64,000 bases of DNA from Deltaproteobacteria bacterium (GTDB lineage Bacteria; Desulfobacterota; Desulfuromonadia; Geobacterales; Pseudopelobacteraceae), in NCBI GenBank assembly GCA_016182975.1, contig JACPFJ010000026.1, positions 91,132 to 155,131 on the forward strand, written 5' to 3'. The position numbers and the translations under genes were made by a program. The notes under the pieces are model-generated. The model had not been told where the DNA came from and did not search any database. It saw nothing but the letters and a program-made list of their open reading frames with translations. Shown here one piece after another: positions 44,053 to 51,671 of the stretch (its first letter is position 1; each line of letters opens with the position of its first letter).

Positions 44053-46377
44053 TTATCCCCCCCCGAGCATGGCCAGGAGGGTGACCTCATCCCCGCTGCG
44101 GACAACAGCGTCCTGTTCGTTGTCCAGCACCATGTTGCCGTTGACCACGATATTCAAGGTGTCATCCCCCAACTGCTCTGCCGCATGGGGCAGCCGTTCA
44201 TTAAGCGCTGCCCTCAGCTCGGCTACGTTTGCTACCGGCTGATCGACTATGACCGCCCCTTCCGGCGCCCCGGGGATACCATAGGGGAGCCTGACCATGA
44301 CGCTGAAGCCGGTGGTCGCTTCCGCCAGCCTGCGGTGCCATTCCAGCGCGGGGACAGCGGCCGCATTGAGACCGCTTACCGCATAGAAGCGGGACCTCAT
44401 TTCCACGAACCTGGCCCGGTCGATCCGCTCCCCGGCAAAGCGGCCGACCTTGATCTCCTCGTCGAACCACCTGTCGGGCAGGGTATCGTCCTCTTCCGTC
44501 AGGCCGATCCGCGCATTTATGAGCCGTTCGAGCCCCATGATGTTGCGGCCGATCTCGTCTAGCTGCCCGGCGGTAAACGTCTCACCCGTCAGTTCGGTGA
44601 GTTGCCCGGCAAAGTCTTCGTTGTCGGCGGTGGAGGGAGAATTGAACAATTTGGTCGAAAAGCGGCACATGCCGACCGAGTCACCGACTGCGTACGTATT
44701 TTCGCAACGGCGTACGGCGTATTCCTTGCCTTCGTAGCTGTTCGGCTCCGTCGCAACCGGGCCGCCGTAGAGGGCGTTTTTGACCTTGCTGTCCCCGTTG
44801 ATCTTGGCGTTGATCTCCAGGGTGGGCCGGTTGCGGAGATGGTCCATGCCGCGGGTAGCCACGGCCAGGCCGAGGGCAAACCCCTTGAGAATGCGCGCGT
44901 CATGGGGATCGGACTGGAACAGCCCCTTGATCGTCATGCGGTAGTTGAGGGCCTCCGCCGGATACTTGCCCCGTTCCACAGCACGATTGGAGTCGGCAAT
45001 GACGTCGCCGAAACCTTCCCTTTTGGCGGTCATGAAGAGCAGCTTCTCCACCACGTGATAATTACCCCAACTCAGGTCGAGCCCGCCGGTATCCTCATCC
45101 GTGATGATCCCCCTCTGGTAGAGCTCCATGGCCCAGGAAATGGCGCTGCCGGCGCTGGCCGAGTCCAGGCCGAGCTCATTGAGGATATTGTTCAGGCGCA
45201 GGACCTGCTCCGGTTCCCTGATGCCGATCATGGGGCCCATCTTCTGCAGGGTGGTGTATTCGGGACCGTCACCCTTGTCATACTGGTCGAATTTGCCATC
45301 GCCGTTGATCCCCTGGTAGCTCTTAGCCTTCCTGTGCTCGATCCCCGCCTGGGCCTGGTCGTAGCTGGCGTTGCCGGTCAGCCCGGTGAGGGCCCTGGCC
45401 CCCCACCCCCCCTTCCCTTCGGGGGTGAGGTCGTTCAAAGGACGGCAGCGGACCGGGCACTTGAGGCAGCCGTCCATGCCGGTACGATAGGCGTCGAAGT
45501 TGTCGGCATCGAGAGAATCGCTCCAGCTGGTCTCCTGGTTGTTCCTGGTCCCCATGGCGCCGAGGATGCGGCTCGGCTTGTAGAGGAACGGTGTGCCGAC
45601 GCTCTTCAGGGCGTTTTTGATGACGCTGGCCGAAAGGATCTTCTGGGCAATGGCCCTGTTGTTCTCCTTGAAGGCCTGGGAAACGGCGGGTTGCTCGCCG
45701 CGCCCCTGGATCATTATCGCCTTGAGCTTGAGGGAGCCCATTTTTGCCCCGCCGCCGCCCCGGCCATAGATCGCCTTGACCCCCCCCATGATGCCGGCGA
45801 AGAGGACCTGGTTTTCTCCGGCGCTGGTGATGCGGGCCATGGCCATGTCCTTGCGCTCGCTGCAGGAAAACGCCCTTTCGACGGCGCGCGTGACATCACT
45901 GTTGTCCATGCCCAGGTAGGGGGTGGCGTCATGAAAGGCGACCTCCCGGCCGCTGATCCGGAGCAGGGTCCACTCCGCTGCCCGGCCGTACAGGACCACG
46001 TGGTCGTAGCCGTGAAACTTGAGAAAGGTGGGAAAGGCGTCGCCGCAGTTGCTGTCGAGGATGGCGTAACTCTCCGGCGAGATGCCGCTCACGTTGCCGC
46101 GGGTGGCGGTGGGGACGGTTCCCGTCAGGGCGCCGCTGCCGAAGATCAGCGGGACCTGCGGGTCCAGTGGCTCTCTCCCGTCCGGCAGGAGGTTGTAGAG
46201 GAGATACATGTTCGCCCCGCGATTGGTGAGGACGGTGTGGATCACCTCTTTCGAGAGGTAGCGGGAAAACGATTCTCTCCGTTCCAGGTCGACGAACAGC
46301 ACCGCCCCCTGGGTCCGATATTGCGGACGATCGTGCATCCGCGCCGCCAGTCGCTCAACCTTTGTCCTGATGTCCAT
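44053..46377 (-). CDS. aor: Tungsten aldehyde:ferredoxin oxidoreductase with C-terminal MoaD/ThiS-like domain
   Basis: 774 residues from ATG 46377 (AGAGG 8 bp upstream); the longer ORF-track start would pass through the promoter. AOR features are YGRGGGGAKMGSLKLKAIMI in domain 1, the [4Fe-4S] Cys in CLKCPVRC and a fourth Cys in SVGMCRFSTKLF. After ~690 residues a ~75-residue ubiquitin-like tail follows, ending LAMLGGG with the terminal di-glycine of MoaD/ThiS sulfur carriers. The enzyme oxidises aldehydes (or reduces acids) with ferredoxin. BamB of class II benzoyl-CoA reductase is a distant relative, but no other bam subunits are present. The tail is unusual. Confidence 0.9.
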   Translation of the reverse strand: MDIRTKVERLAARMHDRPQYRTQGAVLFVDLERRESFSRYLSKEVIHTVLTNRGANMYLLYNLLPDGREPLDPQVPLIFGSGALTGTVPTATRGNVSGISPESYAILDSNCGDAFPTFLKFHGYDHVVLYGRAAEWTLLRISGREVAFHDATPYLGMDNSDVTRAVERAFSCSERKDMAMARITSAGENQVLFAGIMGGVKAIYGRGGGGAKMGSLKLKAIMIQGRGEQPAVSQAFKENNRAIAQKILSASVIKNALKSVGTPFLYKPSRILGAMGTRNNQETSWSDSLDADNFDAYRTGMDGCLKCPVRCRPLNDLTPEGKGGWGARALTGLTGNASYDQAQAGIEHRKAKSYQGINGDGKFDQYDKGDGPEYTTLQKMGPMIGIREPEQVLRLNNILNELGLDSASAGSAISWAMELYQRGIITDEDTGGLDLSWGNYHVVEKLLFMTAKREGFGDVIADSNRAVERGKYPAEALNYRMTIKGLFQSDPHDARILKGFALGLAVATRGMDHLRNRPTLEINAKINGDSKVKNALYGGPVATEPNSYEGKEYAVRRCENTYAVGDSVGMCRFSTKLFNSPSTADNEDFAGQLTELTGETFTAGQLDEIGRNIMGLERLINARIGLTEEDDTLPDRWFDEEIKVGRFAGERIDRARFVEMRSRFYAVSGLNAAAVPALEWHRRLAEATTGFSVMVRLPYGIPGAPEGAVIVDQPVANVAELRAALNERLPHAAEQLGDDTLNIVVNGNMVLDNEQDAVVRSGDEVTLLAMLGGG

Positions 46378-46475
46378 GTTCATCACCTCTGCACTGCTCG
46401 TTTTGACTATATTTTTTATTATACTCCTGAAAGATGCCTGGCCGATATACGCTTGAGGCGCCATCCCGGCTATAT

Positions 46476-46671
46476 CTTGCATACAAGTTAGTTTATCAAA
46501 AATAACCCTCTATTCACGCCAACACACCCCAAAACAGCGCCCCTTCCAAGGCATCACAATTCGGCAGCCTTGCCATAATAACTTGATATTTGAGGACCCG
46601 TCAGCTGGATTCGCCCGGCATGTCTGCCGTTTTCCTTATGCAAGATTACCATTATTTATCTTGTATGCAAG
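46476..46671. promoter_or_regulatory. Paired CTTGCATACAAG / CTTGTATGCAAG operators upstream of aor
   Basis: CTTGCATACAAG at 46476-46487 and its exact reverse complement CTTGTATGCAAG at 46660-46671, with a shorter CTTATGCAAG near 46635. The first lies between a TTGATA -35-like box and an AT-rich -10 on the minus strand, ~100 bp before the aor ATG. Spacing suggests repression, possibly with looping; TTGTATACAA-like palindromes are typical of GntR/FadR-type regulators. No such regulator is in the window. Confidence 0.62.
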
Positions 46672-46743
46672 ATATCATGCCGACATACTTCATGTCAATC
46701 CACAAAACGAATCCATCTCAGAGGGGATACTCAAAAAAGCGAT

Positions 46744-46771
46744 ACGGGCGGTGGTCGCATCCACCGCCCGT
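46744..46771 (-). terminator. Rho-independent terminator of the hcr - dctP4 operon
   Basis: The minus strand forms ACGGGCGGTGG / CCACCGCCCGT, an 11-bp stem with a 6-base loop, followed by ATCGCTTTTTT. It is ~80 bp after the dctP4 stop. No gene is seen in 46488-46848 apart from this and the operators. Confidence 0.85.
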
Positions 46772-46848
46772 CTTGTCGATACACCGCTTTCCGATTGCTC
46801 AACCCCTGGCTTGATCGAAGGAATGGGGCGATTCAGGCAGGTACCTGA

Positions 46849-47889
46849 TCAGTTCTGGTATTTTTTCAGCATGGCCTTGGCATCATCGAGGAGCGCCCTG
46901 CCATTGGCGCCTTTCGCCCCGACCTCCTTGACCCACTCATCGTCAACGGATTCGGTCGCCTTCGCCCAACGCCTGTATTCTTCATCGCTTAATATATTGA
47001 TGGTGTTATGGCGATCGACAGCGGCCTTACGTGATTGCGCACTGAAACTATCCCAGGACTTGCCCACCCATCTGGAAGTCTCGCGTCCGCTGTTATTGTC
47101 GATGACCTTCTTCAGTTCGGGAGACAGGCCGTTGTACCTGGCCTGATTCATGGCAAACACCATTAGTGTGTTTGAAATGCCTGCGTGTCCCGGGCCGGGC
47201 TCGGTGTGGGTCTTGCAGATCTCATGCAGCTTGAATGCCGTCGTTACCTCCCACGGCAATGTGGCGCCATCCACCACATTCTTGCCAATTGCCTCCGGAA
47301 TCGCCGGCGACGGCATCTGCACCGGCATTGCCCCGAGCGCAGCCAGTGCTTTGGCGGAAAAACGCGTAGGCACGCGGACCTTTAACCCTTTGAGGTCTTC
47401 CAGGGTCTTTACCGACTTTTTACCAAAGTGAATCGGGGCCATGTCGTGAAAATGGGTCGCAATCAGTTTGACCCCCTTGAACTCGTCCATGGCATTTTTT
47501 TGAATATAGTCCCACAGGGCAGGGCTTCCCTTTTCCGCGGTATTGATCATGAACGGCAATTCGAACACCTCTGTTTTGGTGAAACGTCCCGCCTGAAATG
47601 TTGCGGCTGTCCAGATAACATCGGCAACTCCGTCCCGCGCCTGGTCGAACAGCTGGGCCGGAGTCCCGCCAAGCTGCATGGAAGGATAGATCTGGCACTT
47701 GATTTTGCCGCCCGATTCCTTGCCGATTTTTTCACACCAGGGGATGATCAACTTCTGGTGTGCGTTGGAACTGGCCGGCAGAAAGTGTGCGACCTTCAGG
47801 GTCACCACGTCCGATGCGGCAAATGCAACGCTGGAGCCAAACGCGATTACGACCAGGGTGGATACCAGGCATGCTCTGAACAGTTTCAT
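46849..47889 (-). CDS. dctP: TRAP transporter solute-binding protein DctP4
   Basis: 346 residues from the ATG after AAGGAGGCGTAT; the ORF-track start 22 codons upstream overlaps the CoA transferase. Signal peptide cut near VAFAA; mature start SDVVTLKVAHFLP. Motifs are ARDGVADVIWTAA, KVRVPTR and PAIPEAIGKNVVDG. The pocket signature APIHFG...PGPGHAGISNT is the DctP2 type. It lies directly downstream of CoA transferase 2, mirroring the DctP2/transferase 1 arrangement. Last gene of the hcr operon. No local permease. Confidence 0.95.
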   Translation of the reverse strand: MKLFRACLVSTLVVIAFGSSVAFAASDVVTLKVAHFLPASSNAHQKLIIPWCEKIGKESGGKIKCQIYPSMQLGGTPAQLFDQARDGVADVIWTAATFQAGRFTKTEVFELPFMINTAEKGSPALWDYIQKNAMDEFKGVKLIATHFHDMAPIHFGKKSVKTLEDLKGLKVRVPTRFSAKALAALGAMPVQMPSPAIPEAIGKNVVDGATLPWEVTTAFKLHEICKTHTEPGPGHAGISNTLMVFAMNQARYNGLSPELKKVIDNNSGRETSRWVGKSWDSFSAQSRKAAVDRHNTINILSDEEYRRWAKATESVDDEWVKEVGAKGANGRALLDDAKAMLKKYQN

Positions 47890-47938
47890 ATACGCCTCCT
47901 TTTTTTGGTTACGACCGACAGGTCTCGGATGATAACGA

Positions 47939-49510
47939 TTAATCCCAGCTATCAAGCTTCATGGTCCCTTTTTCCTCCAGGTTTCTGTGCATGTTGAATG
48001 ACTTGTAAAGCATGTGCGGCTCGTGGGCGCTGCCGCTTGCGATGCCCGCTTTCAGGGCGCGATCGTAGTACTCCTGAAGGAGCGGCCGGTAGTCGGGGTG
48101 CGCGCATCTGTCGATGACCCTCCGGGCCCGCTGCCGGGGAGCGAGTCCGCGCAGGTCGGCAAGCCCCTGTTCGGTCACGAGGATATCGAGATCATGCTCG
48201 GTATGATCGACATGGGTAACCATCGGCAGGACGCAACTGATGCCGGTGGGGTCTGTCCTGGAAGGCCTGGTCGAGGGGGTGTGCATGATGGAGAGGTAGG
48301 CGTTGCGCATGAAATCGCCCGAACCGCCGATGCCGTTGATCATCCGGGAGCCGTTGATGTTGGAGGAGTTGGCGTGGCCATAGATATCGAACTCTACCGG
48401 CGTGTTCATGGCGATCACCCCGAGACGGCGAATCAGTTCGGCATGGTTGGTGATCTGGACCGGCCGCAGCAGGGTCTTCCCCTTGTAGTTGTCCCAGTCG
48501 GCCAGGAGGCGCTTAAGTCCCTGCTCGGAGAGCGAAAAGGAGGCGGCGGTCACGAAATCGAGCTTGCCGCTATCCATCAGGTCAAGGAGATTGTCCTGAA
48601 AGACCTCGGTCCAGACGGTCAGATGGCTGAAACTGCTGGTGAGCAGGCCCCCCACCACGGCATTGGCAATGGAGCCGACCCCGGACTGCAGGGGGAGCAG
48701 GTTTTCCGGCAGACGCCCGTTCTTCACCTCCCAGTGCAGGAAATCGATCAGGTGGGCGGCGATGAGCCGGGAGTCCTCGCCGGGAGCCCGCAAGGGCCGG
48801 CCGACCGGGTCCTTGCCCGACTCCACGATCGCAACGATCCGCTCCGGGTCGCAGGGAATGGAGGTGGCTCCGATCCGGTCCCTGACGGTCAGGATATTAA
48901 GGGGGGCCCGGTGCGGTGGGGCGGCAACGGCGACACAGTCGTGCACCCCCTCCAGGAGAGGGAGCCGCGTATTGAGCTCGATGATGATCTTTTCCGCCCG
49001 CGCGACAATTTCGTGGATGATGCCGACCGACAGGGTCGGCACGATTCCCCCCTCCTCGGTGATACAGCTCGCCTCGATAATGGCGAGATCGATCTTGCCG
49101 CCGTTATCGAGGGTGTAGTAACCGTAGCCGAAGTCCTGGGCATACATGGAAAGATGGCGATCACCGAAGTTGACCTCCCCCACGTTGACCGCCCGCTGGA
49201 TATGCAGACCCTGCTGCTGCGGCCAGCGCCGGTCCAGCATGCCCAGTCTCGACCAGCGGTCATCGACGTCAATGCCGATGGAGGCGCCGGTGTACACATT
49301 GAAGCGCATCTTGCCGGCAAGCCCCTTGTCTTCCACGTGATCGGCCAGCACGGCCGGCACCAGTTTGGGGTGCCCCTCGGAAAACCCCGAAAATCCGAGA
49401 TACATGCCGTCCTTAAAAAATGAGACAGTGTCTTCGGCCGTCATGATCCTAGAGCGGAGTTTTTTATGCCTGATCCGTTCCAGCAGTTGTGTCGATTGTT
49501 CGGTTGCCAT
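47939..49510 (-). CDS. Acetyl-CoA hydrolase/transferase-family CoA transferase 2
   Basis: 523 residues and clearly paralogous to transferase 1 along the whole length (GMYLGFSGFSEGHPKLVPA, LPLQSGVGSIANAVVGGL, GLADLRGLAPRQRARRVI). RBS AAGGGAGTATGTC-ATG. It would move CoA onto an acid. In the hcr operon its plausible substrate is 4-hydroxybenzoate or a related phenolic acid, with succinyl-CoA or acetyl-CoA as donor; this is inference. Repeat A sits just upstream, between it and the acyl-CoA dehydrogenase. Confidence 0.9.
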   Translation of the reverse strand: MATEQSTQLLERIRHKKLRSRIMTAEDTVSFFKDGMYLGFSGFSEGHPKLVPAVLADHVEDKGLAGKMRFNVYTGASIGIDVDDRWSRLGMLDRRWPQQQGLHIQRAVNVGEVNFGDRHLSMYAQDFGYGYYTLDNGGKIDLAIIEASCITEEGGIVPTLSVGIIHEIVARAEKIIIELNTRLPLLEGVHDCVAVAAPPHRAPLNILTVRDRIGATSIPCDPERIVAIVESGKDPVGRPLRAPGEDSRLIAAHLIDFLHWEVKNGRLPENLLPLQSGVGSIANAVVGGLLTSSFSHLTVWTEVFQDNLLDLMDSGKLDFVTAASFSLSEQGLKRLLADWDNYKGKTLLRPVQITNHAELIRRLGVIAMNTPVEFDIYGHANSSNINGSRMINGIGGSGDFMRNAYLSIMHTPSTRPSRTDPTGISCVLPMVTHVDHTEHDLDILVTEQGLADLRGLAPRQRARRVIDRCAHPDYRPLLQEYYDRALKAGIASGSAHEPHMLYKSFNMHRNLEEKGTMKLDSWD

Positions 49511-49521
49511 GACATACTCCC

Positions 49522-49712
49522 TTTAACCTGAATTCTGCAAACCTCACCACAGAGTCACAGAGGGCACAGAGGAAAGCTTTTTATTTACAAAGCATTAGAA
49601 TACTTCTCACAGATTATGCAATTCACCCTTTTGGTGATGAATCTATTAAAAAACTCAGTGATTCCTCTGTGTTCTCTGTGGCTCTGTGGTTGAAGTGCCG
49701 TTTCAGGTTTAA
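49522..49712. repeat. Dispersed inverted-repeat element, family A copy 2 within an operon
   Basis: About 191 bp with ends TTTAACCTGAATTCTGCA and TGCCGTTTCAGGTTTAA and core ACCACAGAGTCACAGAG...CTCTGTGGCTCTGTGGT. It fills the gap between the acyl-CoA dehydrogenase stop and the CoA transferase RBS almost exactly. A transcript through it would fold into a long hairpin. Confidence 0.85.
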
Positions 49713-49721
49713 TTATCCGAA

Positions 49722-51521
49722 TCAGAACCAGCTGTCCTGCATCGCGTAGCAGGTCGGTTCGAGGCTGCCGAGTATCTTTGCCTGGTGGTGCACCTTGGGC
49801 AGCTCCCAGTTGAAGAAGAACGAGCAGGCTTGCATCTTGCCACGATAAAAATCCCGGTTGCCCTCACTGGTGGATTCGCACTGCCTTGTCGCCACCTGCG
49901 CCTGACGCAGCCAGATCCAGGCGATGACCACGTGCCCCAGCATCTCCAGATAGAGCGAGGCATTGGCCAGGAAAAGGTCGGCCCCGGTCAGCTCCCTCGC
50001 CTCCAACAGCCTCTCCGTGGTCTCCCGCGCCTGCCGTAATGCCTGACCCAGATCCCTGGACCACGCGGTCAAAGATTCATCGCCGGCCGTCTCGGCAATG
50101 GTTGTGCCTATCTCCTCCATCAGCAGCTTGAAGGCCTCGCCGTTTCCCATGGAGACCTTGCGCCCCAGGAGATCGATACCCTGAATGCCGTTGGTCCCTT
50201 CATGGATCTGACTGAGGCGGTTATCGCGAAACAGCTGCTCCACCGGATACTCGCGCGTGTAGCCGTACCCGCCGAGGATCTGGACGGCCTGGCTGTTCGC
50301 CTCGAAGCAGAACCGCGAGGGCCAGGCCTTGACGATCGGGGTGAGGATGTCGAGCAGGAGTCCCGCCTTGCGCCTCTCCTCCGCCCCCCCTCCCCTTTGC
50401 CGGTCGACGAGCAGCGAGGCGTAGAGTATCAGCGCGAGAGAGCCCTCGACGTAGGCCTTCTGCATGAGCAGCATGCGGCGGATATCGGCGTGCTCGATGA
50501 TCATGACCTGCCTGGAGAGCGGGTCCTTGCCGCTGGGGAGGCGCCCCTGGGGACGATTGCGGGCATAGTCCAGGGAATAGAGATACCCGGCGTAGCCGAT
50601 GCAGGCGGCAAACTGGCCGATATTGATGCGGGCCTCGTTCATCATGTGAAACATGCAGGAGAGCCCCTGGTTCGGTTCGCCGACCAGGTAGCCGAAGCAG
50701 CGGCCGTTTTCACCGAAATTGAGCATGGTCGAGGTCGTCCCCCGCCAACCCATCTTGTGAATGAGCCCCGACAGCGCCACGTCGTTGTCTTCGCCCACGC
50801 TGCCGTCCGGATCGACCCGATAGCGCGGCACGATAAAGAGCGATATCCCCTTTACGCCGGCCGGGGCCCCCTTGATGCGCGCCAGCACCAGGTGGACGAT
50901 GTTCTCCGAGAGTTCATGCTCTCCGCCGGAGATGAAGATCTTGTTCCCCCTGATCAGGTAGTGCCCCTGCGGCGCCGGTTCGGCAGTGGTGATGAGATCG
51001 GAAATAGAGGAGCCGGCCTGCGGCTCGGTCATGGCCATGGTGCCGAAGAAGCGGCCGGTCATCATCGGCTCCAGATAGAGCCTCTGCTGCTCCGGCGAGG
51101 CGTGGGCCGCCAGCAGGTGGCTGTTGGCCATGGTCAATTGGGCATAGCTGGCGGTTGCGATGTTGGCGGCGCTGACAAAGGAAAGGACGGCGTTGTTGAG
51201 CACCGTGGGGAGCTGTATGCCCCCTAGCTCCGCGCTGTGGGAGGCGCTGAAAAAACCGGCCTCGGCAAAGGCCTGCAGCGCCTCCTTCACCTCGGGGATG
51301 AGCCGCACCCTCCCGTCCACCACCACCGGTTCATTCCGGTCCCCCTCCGCGTTGTGGGTATGGAACTTCTCCCTGGCGATCTGCTCGGCCACGTCGAGAA
51401 TGGCCTTGAAGGTCTCCCGGCTGTGCTCTTCGTAGCAGGGATACGTGGTCAACTGTTCAACATCGAGCAGTTCATGGAGCAGGAAGTCGATGTCGCGGCG
51501 ACTGATGAATGGTATTGACAT
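49722..51521 (-). CDS. Acyl-CoA dehydrogenase (DmdC-like long form)
   Basis: 599 residues from the ATG of MSIPFISRRD with AAAGGAGAACGAGAGCC upstream. Signatures are GTMAMTEPQAGSSISDLITT, GNKIFISGGEHEL, VQILGGYGYTREYPVEQLFRD and catalytic-Glu-region IHEGTNGIQGIDLLGRK. A C-terminal ~130-residue helical extension is present, as in the DmdC/3-methylmercaptopropionyl-CoA dehydrogenase group. The substrate here is probably an aryl-alkanoyl-CoA or alicyclic acyl-CoA rather than a sulfur compound. Its presence in the hcr operon suggests side-chain or ring oxidation upstream of dehydroxylation. Confidence 0.9.
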   Translation of the reverse strand: MSIPFISRRDIDFLLHELLDVEQLTTYPCYEEHSRETFKAILDVAEQIAREKFHTHNAEGDRNEPVVVDGRVRLIPEVKEALQAFAEAGFFSASHSAELGGIQLPTVLNNAVLSFVSAANIATASYAQLTMANSHLLAAHASPEQQRLYLEPMMTGRFFGTMAMTEPQAGSSISDLITTAEPAPQGHYLIRGNKIFISGGEHELSENIVHLVLARIKGAPAGVKGISLFIVPRYRVDPDGSVGEDNDVALSGLIHKMGWRGTTSTMLNFGENGRCFGYLVGEPNQGLSCMFHMMNEARINIGQFAACIGYAGYLYSLDYARNRPQGRLPSGKDPLSRQVMIIEHADIRRMLLMQKAYVEGSLALILYASLLVDRQRGGGAEERRKAGLLLDILTPIVKAWPSRFCFEANSQAVQILGGYGYTREYPVEQLFRDNRLSQIHEGTNGIQGIDLLGRKVSMGNGEAFKLLMEEIGTTIAETAGDESLTAWSRDLGQALRQARETTERLLEARELTGADLFLANASLYLEMLGHVVIAWIWLRQAQVATRQCESTSEGNRDFYRGKMQACSFFFNWELPKVHHQAKILGSLEPTCYAMQDSWF

Positions 51522-51559
51522 GGCTCTCGTTCTCCTTTGGCGGTTATTCGCATTTGCAA

Positions 51560-51644
51560 TCAAGATGATCCTGTAGAGACGGGCCGATGGCCCGTCTCAG
51601 ACGTCCCACCGGGACGTCTCTACAATGGGTACATCTCATCTTGA
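51560..51644. repeat. Composite palindrome with TGTAGAGACG ends
   Basis: Outer TCAAGATGA...TCATCTTGA encloses TGTAGAGACG...CGTCTCTACA, which encloses two small hairpins (GACGGGCCGATGGCCCGTC and GACGTCCCACCGGGACGTC). It lies between hcrB and the acyl-CoA dehydrogenase. REP-like; it could stabilise or terminate the upstream hcr mRNA. Confidence 0.75.
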
Positions 51645-51671
51645 ATACGACTTGGAATTTGGTGGCCAATC

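Noticed and set aside
44053-46377. BamB, catalytic subunit of class II benzoyl-CoA reductase
   Set aside because: AOR family is shared, but the MoaD-like tail and absence of bamC-I genes argue against it.
44602-46491. 629-aa plus-strand ORF
   Set aside because: Antisense to the AOR gene; no RBS and no recognisable domain.
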